Positions 36,360-47,260 of a DNA stretch of 64,000 nucleotides are shown in pieces. Below the pieces are notes generated by a model, which worked only from the letters and a program-made list of their open reading frames with translations, did no database searches and was not told the DNA's origin. The stretch is from Thuidium tamariscinum. Taxonomy: Eukaryota; Streptophyta; Bryopsida; Hypnales; Thuidiaceae. Each line of letters begins with the position of its first letter. Position 1 is the stretch's first letter. Both the position numbers and the translations under genes were made by a program. The stretch spans positions 18,553,501-18,617,500 of the forward strand of contig OX344749.2 in NCBI GenBank assembly GCA_947034885.2, given 5' to 3'.

Positions 36360-37045
36360 TAACTCTTGACTTCATGGTTTCAAAATTATTGTGTGATATG
36401 TAATTTTCATTGTTTAGTAGGCATCCTAGGAATCTCAAAAGAATTCTTTAAAAGTTTTTTTTTTTAATAAATAAAAATTTGAAATTGGTTTTCTAGATTT
36501 ATATATGTGGATTGCCTACAATCATTCCATTTTTATTAATAAGATGAAAATTGTGAGGAGTTTTAGTTTGTAAGTAATTATAGATTCTCTACTTCAAAAT
36601 AAACTTTGAAATCTTATAATTAATTAAATTAATTCAATATTTTTGAAAAAAAATAAAAACATTAGGTGTAGATTGTTTATTATAATACTATGACCATTGG
36701 GATTGACATTCATCAATCATAACCATAGATAAATTATTAACAATTTAGTGTTTTGAGTCATTCTCTACTTATTTCTACTTACTATTTTTTATTTATTTGT
36801 CATACAACACTAAATGATCTAAAAATTTTCAAGCATGCAACCATCTTGCCTTGAAGATTGAATAAAAAGAAAATCCACTATTTTGAACATTTTTTCATAC
36901 TAATGTGACCTTGTGAAGTGCACTTGTTTGGTTTTTGTAGGGCCAATAGAAGATTTATGTCAATTCAAATGCTAATATCTTGCAATCTAGATGATAAAAA
37001 ATTCTGAAATTTTTTCCACATCTTAATCCTACAATTACATACCCC
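36360..37045 (-). repeat. AT-rich dispersed repeat, copy R3, inverted
   Basis: In reverse complement it carries the R1/R2 blocks in order: ATGTGGAAAAAATTTCAGAA, TGCAAGATATTAGCATTTG, TTCAAAATAGTGGATT, TTTCAAAGTTTATTTTGAAG and CAATGAAAATTACATATCAC. It is shorter than R2. Confidence 0.65.
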
Positions 37046-37305
37046 CCCTGCCCCCTGCCCCCTTTGTCTCCCCCCCCTTCCTAAAATTTGGATCTTGTAT
37101 TAGACATAGCAATTTTGAATGTTTTTGATGATAACATAGTCAAATACATTTTAGCCTTTAAATGAAGTATGCGTATGCAAGCTTCCAAAAATTGAAGCTA
37201 ATTAAATTGGATTTTGTTTCCATTGAATTTGGGTGATCACAAGTATGGGACCTCATGTCCATGTAGTTTAGGTGATTATAAGTGAAGTTTGAGGTGCATC
37301 TTCGT

Positions 37306-37604
37306 AAAATGGGTAGCCCCAAATGCACCACTAACCCACAACCACCATCGTCACTCTAGATACCTAGTACATCTCCAAAATCAATATGAGAGTTCCTATG
37401 TCGAAAAAATGATTTCATAACCTCTACCAATAAAACTTTGATCCTTCCTAACTTTTGCATACAATATCTAAATTTCACGTTCTTTGGTGCATTGGAAACC
37501 CCTTTCTCTTGCCTACAAGAAAACCAATAAAAATTTAACCAGTCTAATAATAGTAACTATGCACACAGTAGCAAAAAGTGTTGGTTCGGGGGGAAGCCAC
37601 TTAC
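37306..37604 (+). mobile_element. Degraded copy of the TA-flanked 273-bp element
   Basis: The core matches the 49204 copy: TAACTTTTGCATACAATATC, then TTCTTTGGTGCATTGGAAA and TAGTAACTATGCACA. The ends (AAATGGGTAGCCCCAAA and GGGGGGAAGCCACTTA) are recognisable but eroded versions of the terminal repeats. Confidence 0.55.
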
Positions 37605-37963
37605 ATCATGAAAGGTTCACATTTGCTGTGCTAACAATGATGCCCGTCAGTGAAAATTATTTCATTCGCACCAATCATGAAAAAGTCTGCCCAGAGCGCA
37701 ACATGTAAGCTCACTTAAGAGTGTCTCTCTCTCCCCCTCCCCCCGCACCCCCACCTGTCCGTGGTAAGACAGCTCAGAATTATTCAGCTCTCCAGAGGGA
37801 GGAGGTCCAGCAGAAACTGAATTTTGGGGAGGTGAAACTTCTTGAATTATTTTTCAGGAAATTTTCTTTGAAAGACAAGTGAAATTGGCATCTAACCCAA
37901 GTTGTTTTGTATTTTTTGAAGTTATGTGGAATTAGTTATGATTTTTTGAAGTCAATATGGCAT

Positions 37964-38077
37964 AGGGCTCTAAAACTACCTACCCTTCAAATGTACACTA
38001 TTTGTACATTCCTAAGAAGATGAAGAAGCAACATGTACAAAAAATGTACATTTGAAAAGGTGGGCAGTTTTTGAGCC
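37964..38077. repeat. Inverted repeat / fold-back hairpin, arms about 47 bases
   Basis: The left arm (37964-38010) contains TTCAAATGTACA and TTTGTACATT. The right arm (38032-38077) is its imperfect reverse complement (ATGTACAAAAAATGTACATTTGAA). About 40 of 47 positions pair around a loop of about 21 bases. Confidence 0.75.
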
Positions 38078-38482
38078 TAAGTGGTTTTCAAGCCTCCTCT
38101 TTTAAGGTAGAACCACTAATAACCAATCAATCATTTAAGGTATTCTAGGCATGATTTAGTGTAGTGCAAGGTAAAATAAATATTTTCAATGGTGCAAAGA
38201 TAAAAATGATGGGGATTGCAAAAATGTTGACAATTTTATCACATGAATGGAAATCATTATAAATTTTGGAAGGCAAAATGTTTGCTAGGCCCAATGCCAA
38301 TCTGTGGAGTCTTCTAATTTCAATCACACACAAGAAAAATACCTTTTTACTCACTCCTTCCTACTTTCTTGCACACTACTTTGGGACGTGCCATGAACTT
38401 TTAGTCCCAACTTTTAAAAACGAGAAAAAAACACATTCTAGCCTTTGTTGGAAATATGTCCATCAAGAGGTTGGCTATAGGA

Positions 38483-38801
38483 CAGGGTGTTTTTTTTGGT
38501 TTTCGGACAAATGGTGATGTGGCCTTCCTTTCAAGAAGGTTTTAAGTTGACTGGCTCCTTAATTTAGGGGCTTTAATTGAAGGAGGCCAAATTTTGAGTA
38601 TACAATTTTGAATATGTAAGTTTTGCATGCAATTTTGGCTTTACATGATAAATGAAATGAAGTTTTAGAAGCATGTTGGCAACGATAAAGAGGGCTATTA
38701 TTTCTATCTGGCATTTTTTCACATTTACCCTCATTTTTTTCTATAGGCTCAAAGTTGCCCCTTTTTGTTTTGAGGAAATTGGGCATTTAAAGAAAACCCT
38801 G
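38483..38801 (+). mobile_element. hAT-like non-autonomous element, copy 2 (319 bp)
   Basis: It starts CAGGGTGTTTTTTTTGG and ends AGAAAACCCTG. The flanking 8-mers CTATAGGA (38475-38482) and CTATGGGG (38802-38809) match at 6 of 8 positions. The body matches copy 1 at 30422 over its whole length in the same orientation. Confidence 0.75.
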
Positions 38802-38809
38802 CTATGGGG

Positions 38810-40176
38810 TCCTGGATGGGTATAGGTGGTTCTACCTTGTGTTATCCGTCAGGAATCAGTGAAAGAGCACCACTGACACAGATTCATACGAGTAAGTTAG
38901 TTTCTTACGTTCATGTTGTCCCCTGTCAGAACGTAAGTTATGTCCACGAGAGACTTCAATGCACACACATGCAGTGGAACCAAACCCACGTTGCGGAGGC
39001 CGCCTGCAGCCGATTTTAGTCGACGCTACTTAAGATACAGAGAGGTTGTACAGAACATCACATTGCGGATGATGCGGAATGCACTGTTTTACTCATCCCA
39101 AGCCACCAGCTCTCTTCAAACTGGACAACAATCAGCGGGCCGGGGACAACGAATTCCAGCGCAAACGAAACGGATCTGCGAGCACGATGAGCACTCCATC
39201 AACAGCGCAAGGCAGAGCAATCCAAGGATACCTGGGCTGCGTCTCTTGAAGCTGATTTCAACCCGACCATACGTCCGTCGGTGCGTCCTCAGTGAAGCTG
39301 AGAAAACGATCAGCCAAATAATCGAGACCTAAGTTAATAGTCGAGTCTTCTCATTTCTTCATGAGATTGAGTCTCTTCACACCACACTCTTGAGATCCAG
39401 TTTAGGTGGAATCTTGTACTAAATTACAGTCGCTCTTGTTCTGCATTCTTCAATGCAGACGACGCAGCTTCGAACGAGATTGCATTTCAATGAATGGCCG
39501 TAATGTAAAGAACGTTCAGCAAAATGAAAGAGAACGCAATTTGAAGTACTCTTTTTCCACGTTTCCCTCATCGAGTCTTCACAATTCTTCATTAGATTGA
39601 GCCTCTCACACCACAATCTGAGATCAAGTTCACGTGGAATCTTGTACCTTATTAGAGTTGCTCTTGTTCTACTTTCTTCACTTCGAAAGATGCTTCAAAT
39701 TGAATCGCACTTTGAATTGCTGTAATGTAAAGACTCACAGTGAGGATGTGGTCCAAGAGTGTGCAATGATTTTTGGAAAGTTCACATCGCCCTGCTACAA
39801 GAGTTAAATCTGTTCAGGTCAAGAACTTGAGCACTACATGTGACTTTCCACATGCAATCATTCAACGAGGGAGACTGTGAACACTGTAAATCAATAGCTA
39901 GACAATCCCATTTACATTCAAACATCAGTGACCATAGAGTCCTGCTTACGCCACTGTCTTGCTCATTGAACGTCAACTGCGCACACAAATACATAATGAG
40001 TTGCAACTGATAACATATATAGGGCTGAGTCAACAGGATTAGGTTCTTAACATTCTTAGTATATATTGATATCCTCAACCTTAACACACACACAATGAAA
40101 CTCCGTGGCCGGGCTAAATAATGAAGAAGCCATAATTATGTGGTTCAGGCAACTGCGTCGGCCGGTGGATCGGTGG
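38810..40176. other. Intergenic region with a tandem duplication; no supported gene
   Basis: A 130-codon plus-strand ORF (38940-39332) has no recognisable domain. A diverged tandem duplication lies at 39342-39735. The right end is the 3' flank of the GT34 gene. Confidence 0.5.
39342..39735. repeat. Diverged tandem duplication, offset about 228 bases
   Basis: The blocks CGAGTCTTC, GAGATTGAG or TAGATTGAG, CACACCACA, TGGAATCTTGTAC, GCTCTTGTTCT and GTAATGTAAAGA occur in the same order in 39342-39512 and 39570-39735. Confidence 0.75.
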
Positions 40177-42857
40177 TCAGAGCGGCTTGACGATGGAGTT
40201 GTGGAGAGATGCATAAGTGTAGCCATTATGTTGCAGCACTTGGTTGTTGGCCACCTTGTAAGCCCGCTCCATGTGACGCCGGCAATTCTCCACGTCGTAC
40301 AGCGAGTTGGGCAGGCCGCAACAGAACTGGCAGCCGGTGAAGTGCGCCACGAAGGGCCACCAAGTGACTCCCATTCCTGGGTAGGTGTTGGGCGCCATCG
40401 TCATGGTCTCGAAAAAACCCTGCATGTGGTACGAATGCTCCAGAAACACTTTGGGTGCCCACCGTGACCTGCAACCAGCAAGATCACGCTACGTTCGTGA
40501 ATTCCTTCCTCCAAAACTCCAATAGTTCGGCTGCAAAACGCCGGCTAGATACAGGAGATCTGGCAACTCAATGTTACATTTTACAAATAACACTCAGAGC
40601 TCTCTTCAAACTTACTTGTACATGGGGTCCCAGATTCTGTGAATATGAAACAGTGTGCATGTGATGCGAGTATGCCAATGATAGTGGGGTGTCCAAGAGC
40701 AAAGAATATTCGAGGATTTCAGTTTAGAGAAGGCATGTAATTATGAAGGTTTAGCTTGAAATCTTCAGCTACAAAACTCGGGATACACGAGATTTAACTC
40801 AATGTTACATTATACTTTGCAATACACTCGGACTTCTTCGATCTTACTACTGTACTTGGGGTCCCAACTTCTTCACCGACATAGTTTGGATCGACTCATG
40901 TGTGACGAGTATGCCAACGACATTCGAGAGTTCCATTTTAGAGAAGGGCGTAATAAAGACTCTACTTCAAAATTTCTGCTACAATACGCTGGCTGCACTA
41001 GAACCAACTTCATGTAAAATTTTGCAATACACTTACTTCTTGGGGTCCCGACTTCTGTGATATGACATAGTTTGAATGTGTGACAAGTATTGCCAATGCT
41101 AATGATGCGCCAGGGTAATCGAGAGTTTCGTTTTAGATAAGGGTATAAAAATAAAGAGGTGCGAATGTAGATCGAATTTGAATTGGCGGTGCTAGCGGTA
41201 CCTTTGAGTGAGAAGCAGGTACATTAAGCAGCACTGATCATCCGCCTCGGTGAGGAAGGCGCCTCTGTCTGGAAAAGCTTCGGTGAGTAAGGCTCCAGCA
41301 GCTTCTCGGACCGTCCCTTTGGGGCTGAACCTCACCCATTCATGGAGAAGGTCGATTGACCATTGGCAGTTGCGAAGAAGAATGACTCCTGCATAGCACC
41401 AGTTGAAAGCGGCACAAAAATCATTTACTGTAACATTCTTTAGCAGTGGAGAGGGAGTAGTCTCCCATAACGGTAATTCAACGTCAACAAACAAAGACCC
41501 AAGTCCAAAGAATACGGGTTTACAACGCCCTCTCATTGTCAGGCGCATTTCTCATTCTATTCTACCAATGTTTTGTTTTGTTTTTCCAGCATACATGAGA
41601 CCTTCTAACTCAGATTGTGACTCTCTAACGGTGATTCTAGTTTCAACACCCGAGTCCAAAGAATGTTATGTTCAATCCTATCAAAATCCACATGAGACTT
41701 TTGAAATTAATGCAATTGGTCAACACGGGTAAGGATTTTTTCTGACCCGTGTTGAAGCCCAACCAGTTCTTCTCCTTGAACAACTTGTGGTCATATCCTT
41801 GGAGCACCATGTTATGATCTTTATACCTCTCCAGCGGAAACTCGAAAGTCATATTGGTAAACACAGCGTCGCTGTCCAACCACAGGATCCACTCCACATC
41901 GGGGCGAGCACGCATGAGCATGTGCATTACGAACAGCTTCACCCACCAGCCCTCCAGCTTCTCGTCCAACTGATCCATGTTGTAGTAAAGCTCGATGCCA
42001 TGGAGACGACAATAATCGACCTAACACAACATTCATCAGCTTGTCAATGATTTCCCAGTTGCCAAAAATGTCATGCACAAATCTAGGAAAATCGTTACAA
42101 AAAACATTAATAAAACAACAAACATTAGCACTCGTCGAAAACCACATCACATTCTGGAATGCTGGAATGCTCGAATGGGATGGTAAGGGATCCTTCTACA
42201 GTAGAACTGTAACAAGAAAATATCTGTGCTCCAGTGGCCCACAATCACAATGGGCAAGCTTGCATTCTTAAAGATGTTCTGCAGTGAAAGGAGCCTTGAT
42301 TTGATTCGATTCAATTATGGAAAGCAAAACTGGTTCCCTGCCTTGAAGTTGAAGAATGTTACAATGCAGGACAAATTATCTACAATGATGCAAGTTTCGG
42401 ACAGAGGCAGGTCTCTTCGCTATTTCAGCTTACAAGAATTTGCGAATTGAATGGAAAATTCGTTCACCTTGTTCTTGAGGGCCTTGAGCAGCACGTGGTC
42501 GCCATGAGCGTTCTCGCACTCCCTGGCCTGCGAGCTGGACACGAGCAGGATTTTGTTGTGCCGGTTCAAAGGTCGTCTCTTGTCCCAGTCTGTTACGTGG
42601 CGTCCAAACCTGGAAAGCTCCAGAGACGCATTTTGCAGCACGAGCTGCATCTTGGCGTCAATGGCTTGCAGGTGGCTGTCCATGGCCGAGTTACTGCCTG
42701 CTTCGGTGTCGCTGCTGCTTCCCAGGCTCAGACTCTTCACAGATTTGGCGACGTTAATGTGCTCCATGGTGCCGTATAAGGCAAGCAAGGACGTCACCCC
42801 GCAGACAGTGGCGTAGATGCAGATGTACTGCATCGAGCTTCCACTGTTCCGCATCAT
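40177..42857 (-). CDS. GT34 glycosyltransferase, xyloglucan xylosyltransferase-like (380 aa)
   Basis: Four exons: 42857-42468, 42020-41747, 41388-41202 and 40468-40177. The phases agree, giving 381 codons with stop. It has type II Golgi topology: a short N-terminus, then a membrane anchor (YICIYATVCGVTSLLALYG, residues about 11-29), a stem and a catalytic domain. GT34 signatures are GDHVLLKALKNKVDYCRLHG, YYNMDQLD, the DxD metal/UDP-sugar site in WILWLDSDAVF (Asp about 179 and 181), QGYDHKLF, NTGVILLRNCQWS, EADDQCCLMYLL, HSYHMQGFF and HFTGCQFC. Relatives transfer xylose from UDP-xylose to beta-glucan, or galactose to mannan; sequence alone does not settle which. I chose the ATG at 42857; an upstream exon (43374-43179) appears to be a 5' UTR with an overlapping uORF. 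Intron 3 carries a tandem repeat. Confidence 0.9.
40569..41150. repeat. Three-copy tandem repeat (about 210-230 bases) in GT34 intron 3
   Basis: Units begin near 40569, 40801 and 41010. Each has ACTTACT-like sequence, a GGGGTCCC(A/G) block, then TGTG(A/-)TG or TGTGAC, GAGTATGCCAA or AGTATTGCCAA, and TTTTAGA. The repeat fills most of the intron. Confidence 0.8.
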
Positions 42858-43374
42858 CTTGCCCAGCAGATTATCTTCAGGTTCGGACTCGGTCTCCCTC
42901 CTGAAATTTAATTTGGCTAGGAGCTACTCTGCACTCAGTACATAAAGAGCGAGAGAAATGACCATCGTCATAATATACACCCCTCGAAAACGCAAGTCAG
43001 CCTTGTTCGCAACAGTACCTCTCAATCAGTTGGGCTCCTTAAATCATGCTGTGATATTTGTACTTGTGAGCGTGAGTTGCAGCTGCACAAAACGGAACAC
43101 AGCCTACGTCTACTTCGTGAGCAAGAATTAGTCCCTCGGAAGAGCTTATGGTAAGGAATGAAAATAAGGTGTACTTACCCGCTATCACAGAGCACGCGAG
43201 TTGGCTGGTAGGGCATGCAGAAATGTTGGAAGGAGCGAGAACGTACGAAGCCAGATATGGCTGCAACCTCGGCTCATGGCAAGCGTTGCAATCATGGCGT
43301 CGGGAGCTGGTCAAGCATTCTTTTGCTGCAGCATGTACTTCCCGCTTGAAACCACGCATAGATTGTATTACCAC
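42854..43374 (-). promoter_or_regulatory. Overlapping upstream ORF in the GT34 5' leader (inferred)
   Basis: An ORF opening at 43374 (MVIQSMRGFKREVH) reaches the donor after 43179 in phase 1. If spliced to 42900 it continues to a TGA at 42856-42854 that overlaps the main ATG (ATGATG context). That is about 80 codons in a different frame from the enzyme. No domain is recognisable. The spliced leader is inferred from splice consensus only. Confidence 0.4.
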
Positions 43375-44081
43375 GTATGTGATGAGTAACTATGGAAATA
43401 GACAACAAGAGAACTACAGTACAGTACTATGTGTTCAGTGGCAGCTCGGAAACAAAAATCAGAGCAATGTAGAGTTGGAGCGAAACCAATGTACATTATA
43501 TGTACAAAATATTTAATAAGAGGTGAATAAGACAACTGTTGACGGGAAAACGTCAAAGCTAACAACCGCTAACTGAAGAGGCGTGACAATCTTGCCACGG
43601 AACCAGTGGATGGGATGAGCATCCACACAAACTTTCACAGCTACTAAATACCTCCGCAGTGCCCACAGTAACTAATCACCTTATTTCAAAACTCTGAAAG
43701 TAGATTCTGTAACGTTCAAATTCGTCGTCGACTCCCACATACGAACTCTCCGAGCAGTGAAAATCGAGGGCTTGAGCGCTACACTCAACCTTCTTGCCAG
43801 CACCTAAAGCTCGACTCACAAGACAAGAACTCGGAACCAAGTCAGAGCACCGGCTATTACTAAATTCTTGTCCTCCTAGTCCAACGTTGGTGTTATTACC
43901 CACCGGAACCCTACAAAACCAATGGCTCCTGCCAATACTGCCATTTGTACCAAATATTGCCAGCTACAGAAACAGAACCTAAAAAACAAACGATACATTA
44001 CAAAGGCTGGCTTTGATACATTGACTTCCAGAACAGCATGGGCACACCAAGGCTATCACCGAGAACACGTATTTAGTCGGT
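42858..44081. other. GT34 5' region and ceramidase 3' flank
   Basis: This includes a probable GT34 5' UTR exon on the minus strand ending at a strong donor (GCGG|GTAAGT, exon end 43179) and spliced to an acceptor just before 42900. From 43.4 to 44.08 kb no gene is supported. Confidence 0.5.
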
Positions 44082-45034
44082 CTACTGCTCCTTGAGTTCC
44101 GTGTTGTTCTTGTGAACCTTCACAAAAGGCAAAAGCCCCAACAAGTACTCCAACTTCGGGTTCCAGTTGAGCTGCTGGGCTCGGCAATACTGTAAAAATG
44201 TATTAAACAGATATGAATTGAACCCCATCAACAAATGCCACAATGCATGACCTTGAGGATTGACCCGAAGTTTAGAAATCTGGTTGCATAAATGTCGATC
44301 CGCCAGCCAGCAGGTGCCACCCAGAACAAGAAACAAAATATAGCGGTGAGCCAGATTCCTCACTGCTGGATCTGTTGTGTGGATGTAATACTTGTACATC
44401 CTTGGGAGGCATAGCACCGCCAGCAAGACGAAATGGAGTTGGAATCCCACAACAAACCTAAACTGCGAGTGCAGAATGGCAAAGATAGTTCCATACAGGA
44501 ACAGGACTGTAGGCATTGTACTCCGGTAGTGCCAATCCGGAGAATAAAGTACGTATATGTAGAGGAGCATCACCCATACCATAGGAGTCTCATCACTTTG
44601 CTGTTGCCTGTCATGCAAACAAAGAAGCCACAAATCAGATGTTAAAACATGCTCAGCGCTGTAAAACTGAAGAATCAAATCAACATTCCTTGCGGTAGAA
44701 TCCTTTTTCGAGAAGAGCATCGTCTGGGAGCTTACAGCAAGGACTAGAGTACTTACGCATGTTTAAGTGTGGCGTGGAAGAGGCTGCTGCCAATACTCAG
44801 AGCTATGGTCGACAAGTGCAGAACACTAAATCGCCGCTCGAATTTTTGGCTGATCGCGTAATGTAGACCTATTAATGCAAGAATAATACTTGGAATATTG
44901 GATACGGTGTTGTAAAACTCAGCCACATAAGGTGTGACCTCATAATTCTTTTCACACCACTCAGTGCTCGCAGTGATTGGACCCCAATACCCTTGCGACG
45001 GTGTCAGGGCCGAGGTAAAAGCCTCCCAAGCCAT
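44082..45034 (-). CDS. Alkaline ceramidase (267 aa)
   Basis: Two exons: 45034-44757 and 44607-44082, joined in phase 2. It is a seven-helix membrane protein of the alkaline ceramidase (ACER/YPC1) family, matching plant homologues along its length: EWCEKNYEVTPYVAEFYNT, IGSSLFHATL (His87), QQQSDETPMVW, YSPDWHYRSTMPT, PRMYKYYIHT, WLADRHLC and PQGHALWHLLMGFNSY (His about 213 and 217). Known family members use these histidines and acidic residues to hold a catalytic zinc. It hydrolyses ceramides to sphingoid base and fatty acid in ER/Golgi membranes, linking it to sphingolipid turnover and stress signalling. Usual family length is about 255-275, so it looks complete. The 5' leader probably contains introns reaching towards the GC-rich stretch near 46.4 kb. 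Confidence 0.93.
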
Positions 45035-46870
45035 TGCACAAACAGGGGCTCAATAAATTAAATCCACCTTTTCCGTCTCGACATCCTTCAATTTGAAGAC
45101 GAATGAACTCTGGTCTTCATTACAATTGAACTCGCTAAGCTCCTTAAGTCAAGTCTGTACAAACAAATTCTACAAGATCAACACATACATCAGACTCGAT
45201 AAACTTTCGTCACATCAAAAAAACATGCGTTCACGTCTGTCTGTTTAATGACAGAAATGAGCAATCCCATCACACCGACTCTAACCAAATTTTTATACCG
45301 CCTCCGATTCACATGATGGTACCATCAACGCTGGCAGAATTTCCTGTTTTGACTTTTTACATAAAACACGGAATACATTTTACTGAAAATCGGTCAAACG
45401 TCTTAGAAATCTTCTTACACAAGCTAAACACCGATGACACTCCATTTACTAAGCGCACAGTGCTTCTAACCAGGCAAAATACGCGTACTTCAAATATTAC
45501 CCGAGGCAACCATTAGCGACGATAACTGAGATCTGACAACTGAACACTATTCGATCCTACCATCTATTACAATCGAACGATGGAACACAAGCACTAATAC
45601 CTTTCGCATGCATTCCGTAATAAAACTTTCCGTCCGAAAAAACTGTAAGCCCTCCAGAATTTGCAAACTATTTAGGATTTTCGAAGTACTCATGAAATAC
45701 ACTGCCTTTCGCAACAAGGACTAGCTTAGTATCACCTCCCGATTTATGAAAGCACTTCCCACCCACCCAGAAATTCAGAAACTATCCAACTCGCCGCACA
45801 CAAAAATCTGACATGTTCGATACAGTAACTAATGATTACTGAAAAAACCTTTCCAAAATACCCTAATTTTTAAAATGTAAACACTATCCCGAACAAGCCG
45901 GTGATTCTGATGGCAAGCAACGATCTGCGAAATAAAACCAATATCATGAACTAAATCTGAGAGACTCACCCCCCCGAAAGCACAGCGGAGAATCTTGTCA
46001 ACTTCATGCACGCACCTAAATGCAGAGAATCACGAACCCTACCGCCACCTTCACTTCCAGCGAGTTCGCCAGCAGAAAGAATTAAGAAAAATAAAAATAA
46101 TAAAAAATTGATCGCGTAGAGGCAGCTCCAGAGCAGTTCACTTGCTGAGATCGTCAGTTACACACAAAGTTTTCCCCAAACCGAAGCTGAAATCAAAACA
46201 TGACTAATCTAAAAACAAAATCACGCACCTCTCTTCCGATTCCGCAATCCACACCGTTTCAAAAAATATCCCAGTGAAAGCCCACCCAGTCTCCAACAAT
46301 GAAAACGCACGGAAGCAAAGGTAGGCGACGCGAGGGCATACCTGGAAGAAAAGGCAAGACGTTCCCGACGGCGGAGTCGGAGCGCCGAGCAAGCAGCAGC
46401 AGCAGCTGCAGATAAACGATTGGCTACGGAAGCGAAACCCTAAGTGAAAAAAAGTGAAGCCGGAAGCTAAAGTGATGCAGGAGGGCTAGGTGGCACCACG
46501 AAGCAGTGGCAGGTAGAAGGGAAGTGAGGCTTGGCGGAGGGGGCGACAGACAACTAAGGGAGGCGCTGAGGAAAATTGGTGTGGTGGCTGGAAGGCAGGG
46601 CAGCGAAGGCGGAACGAGGACAGCAGGGAACAGGCCCCACCGCCGGGAAAATTGGAAGTGGCACGGCAATCGTGGCGGGGGCGTCGAGTGACTCTTTGAC
46701 CTGAGCTTCCTCGCTACAGGGCGAACCCTCTCGCCGTCGCGTCCGTCGCGTTCAGCTCGCCACGGTGACGGCCTGAAAGCACCGACACTCGCCACCGGCC
46801 ACCCGCCGCCCAGTGGAGGGTTTAAGGGTTTAGTCCTTCGGGAGCATGTAAAGTTTTTGGCCACCGGCCA
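45035..46870. other. Ceramidase 5' region; GC-rich promoter-like stretch at 46.35-46.82 kb
   Basis: No coding gene is supported. The stretch from about 46.35 to 46.82 kb is clearly GC-richer than its surroundings and open in several frames (for example 46424-46864 minus) but shows no domain. It may be the core promoter and first non-coding exon of the ceramidase gene. Confidence 0.4.
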
Positions 46871-47015
46871 TGTCGCTCATGTTTTTATATGAGATGAATA
46901 TGCCAGATAATACTTTTTAAATTTCATTTTCCTATCCGTACTTAATAGTGAAATTAAGCTGTCTTTAAAATTAGGTTGCCTTATTCTAGAAATTTATTTG
47001 ACAAGCCATCGAAGT

Positions 47016-47260
47016 CATTAGACGAAATTTGAGGTCTTCAAAAGGGCTATTTTTGGGTTTGTTACCAATATTGTTCCCCATATCACTTGTTGCTTGTCAA
47101 GCGAGCATTTACCAAGAAAAAAAAATTTGATCCTAAAATATGAAAAAAAATTCAATTTTTTTTTGAAGTTGCGGCAATTCCTCAATCACATCAAATTCCT
47201 ATTATTGTGGCAGTTTCTACGTTCCCACAATCTTCCGGGGCCCTCAAATTTCTTCTAATG
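47016..47260 (+). mobile_element. CATTAGA-family MITE-like element (245 bp)
   Basis: The start CATTAGACGAAATTTGAGG pairs with the end CCTCAAATTTCTTCTAATG, with two mismatches in 19 bases. The interior includes ATTGTTCCCCATATCAC and an A/T-rich centre. No ORF. Confidence 0.75.

Larger units (their letters stand above)
30758..38482. other. AT-rich repeat island without genes
   Basis: This is very AT-rich, with long A and T runs and frequent stops in all frames. It holds two CATTAGA-family elements, three copies of a longer AT-rich repeat, a degraded TA-family element and a strong hairpin, each listed separately. The rest (for example 33.9-35.4 kb) shows nothing I can identify. C/G homopolymer tracts occur at about 32880-32896 and 33057-33067, and C-rich sequence near 37045-37080. 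Confidence 0.7.

Noticed and set aside
30422..38801. The 319-328-base direct repeats as the two LTRs of one 8-kb retrotransposon
   Set aside because: Each copy has its own 8-base flanking duplication and CAGGGT/ACCCT inverted ends, and no gag, protease, integrase or reverse transcriptase remnant was seen between them.
38940..39332. 130-codon plus-strand ORF
   Set aside because: No recognisable domain, no splice context, and it begins shortly after a MITE in repeat-rich DNA.
46424..46864. 146-codon minus-strand ORF
   Set aside because: Low-complexity Pro/Ser/Arg translation of a GC-rich promoter-like stretch with no domain.
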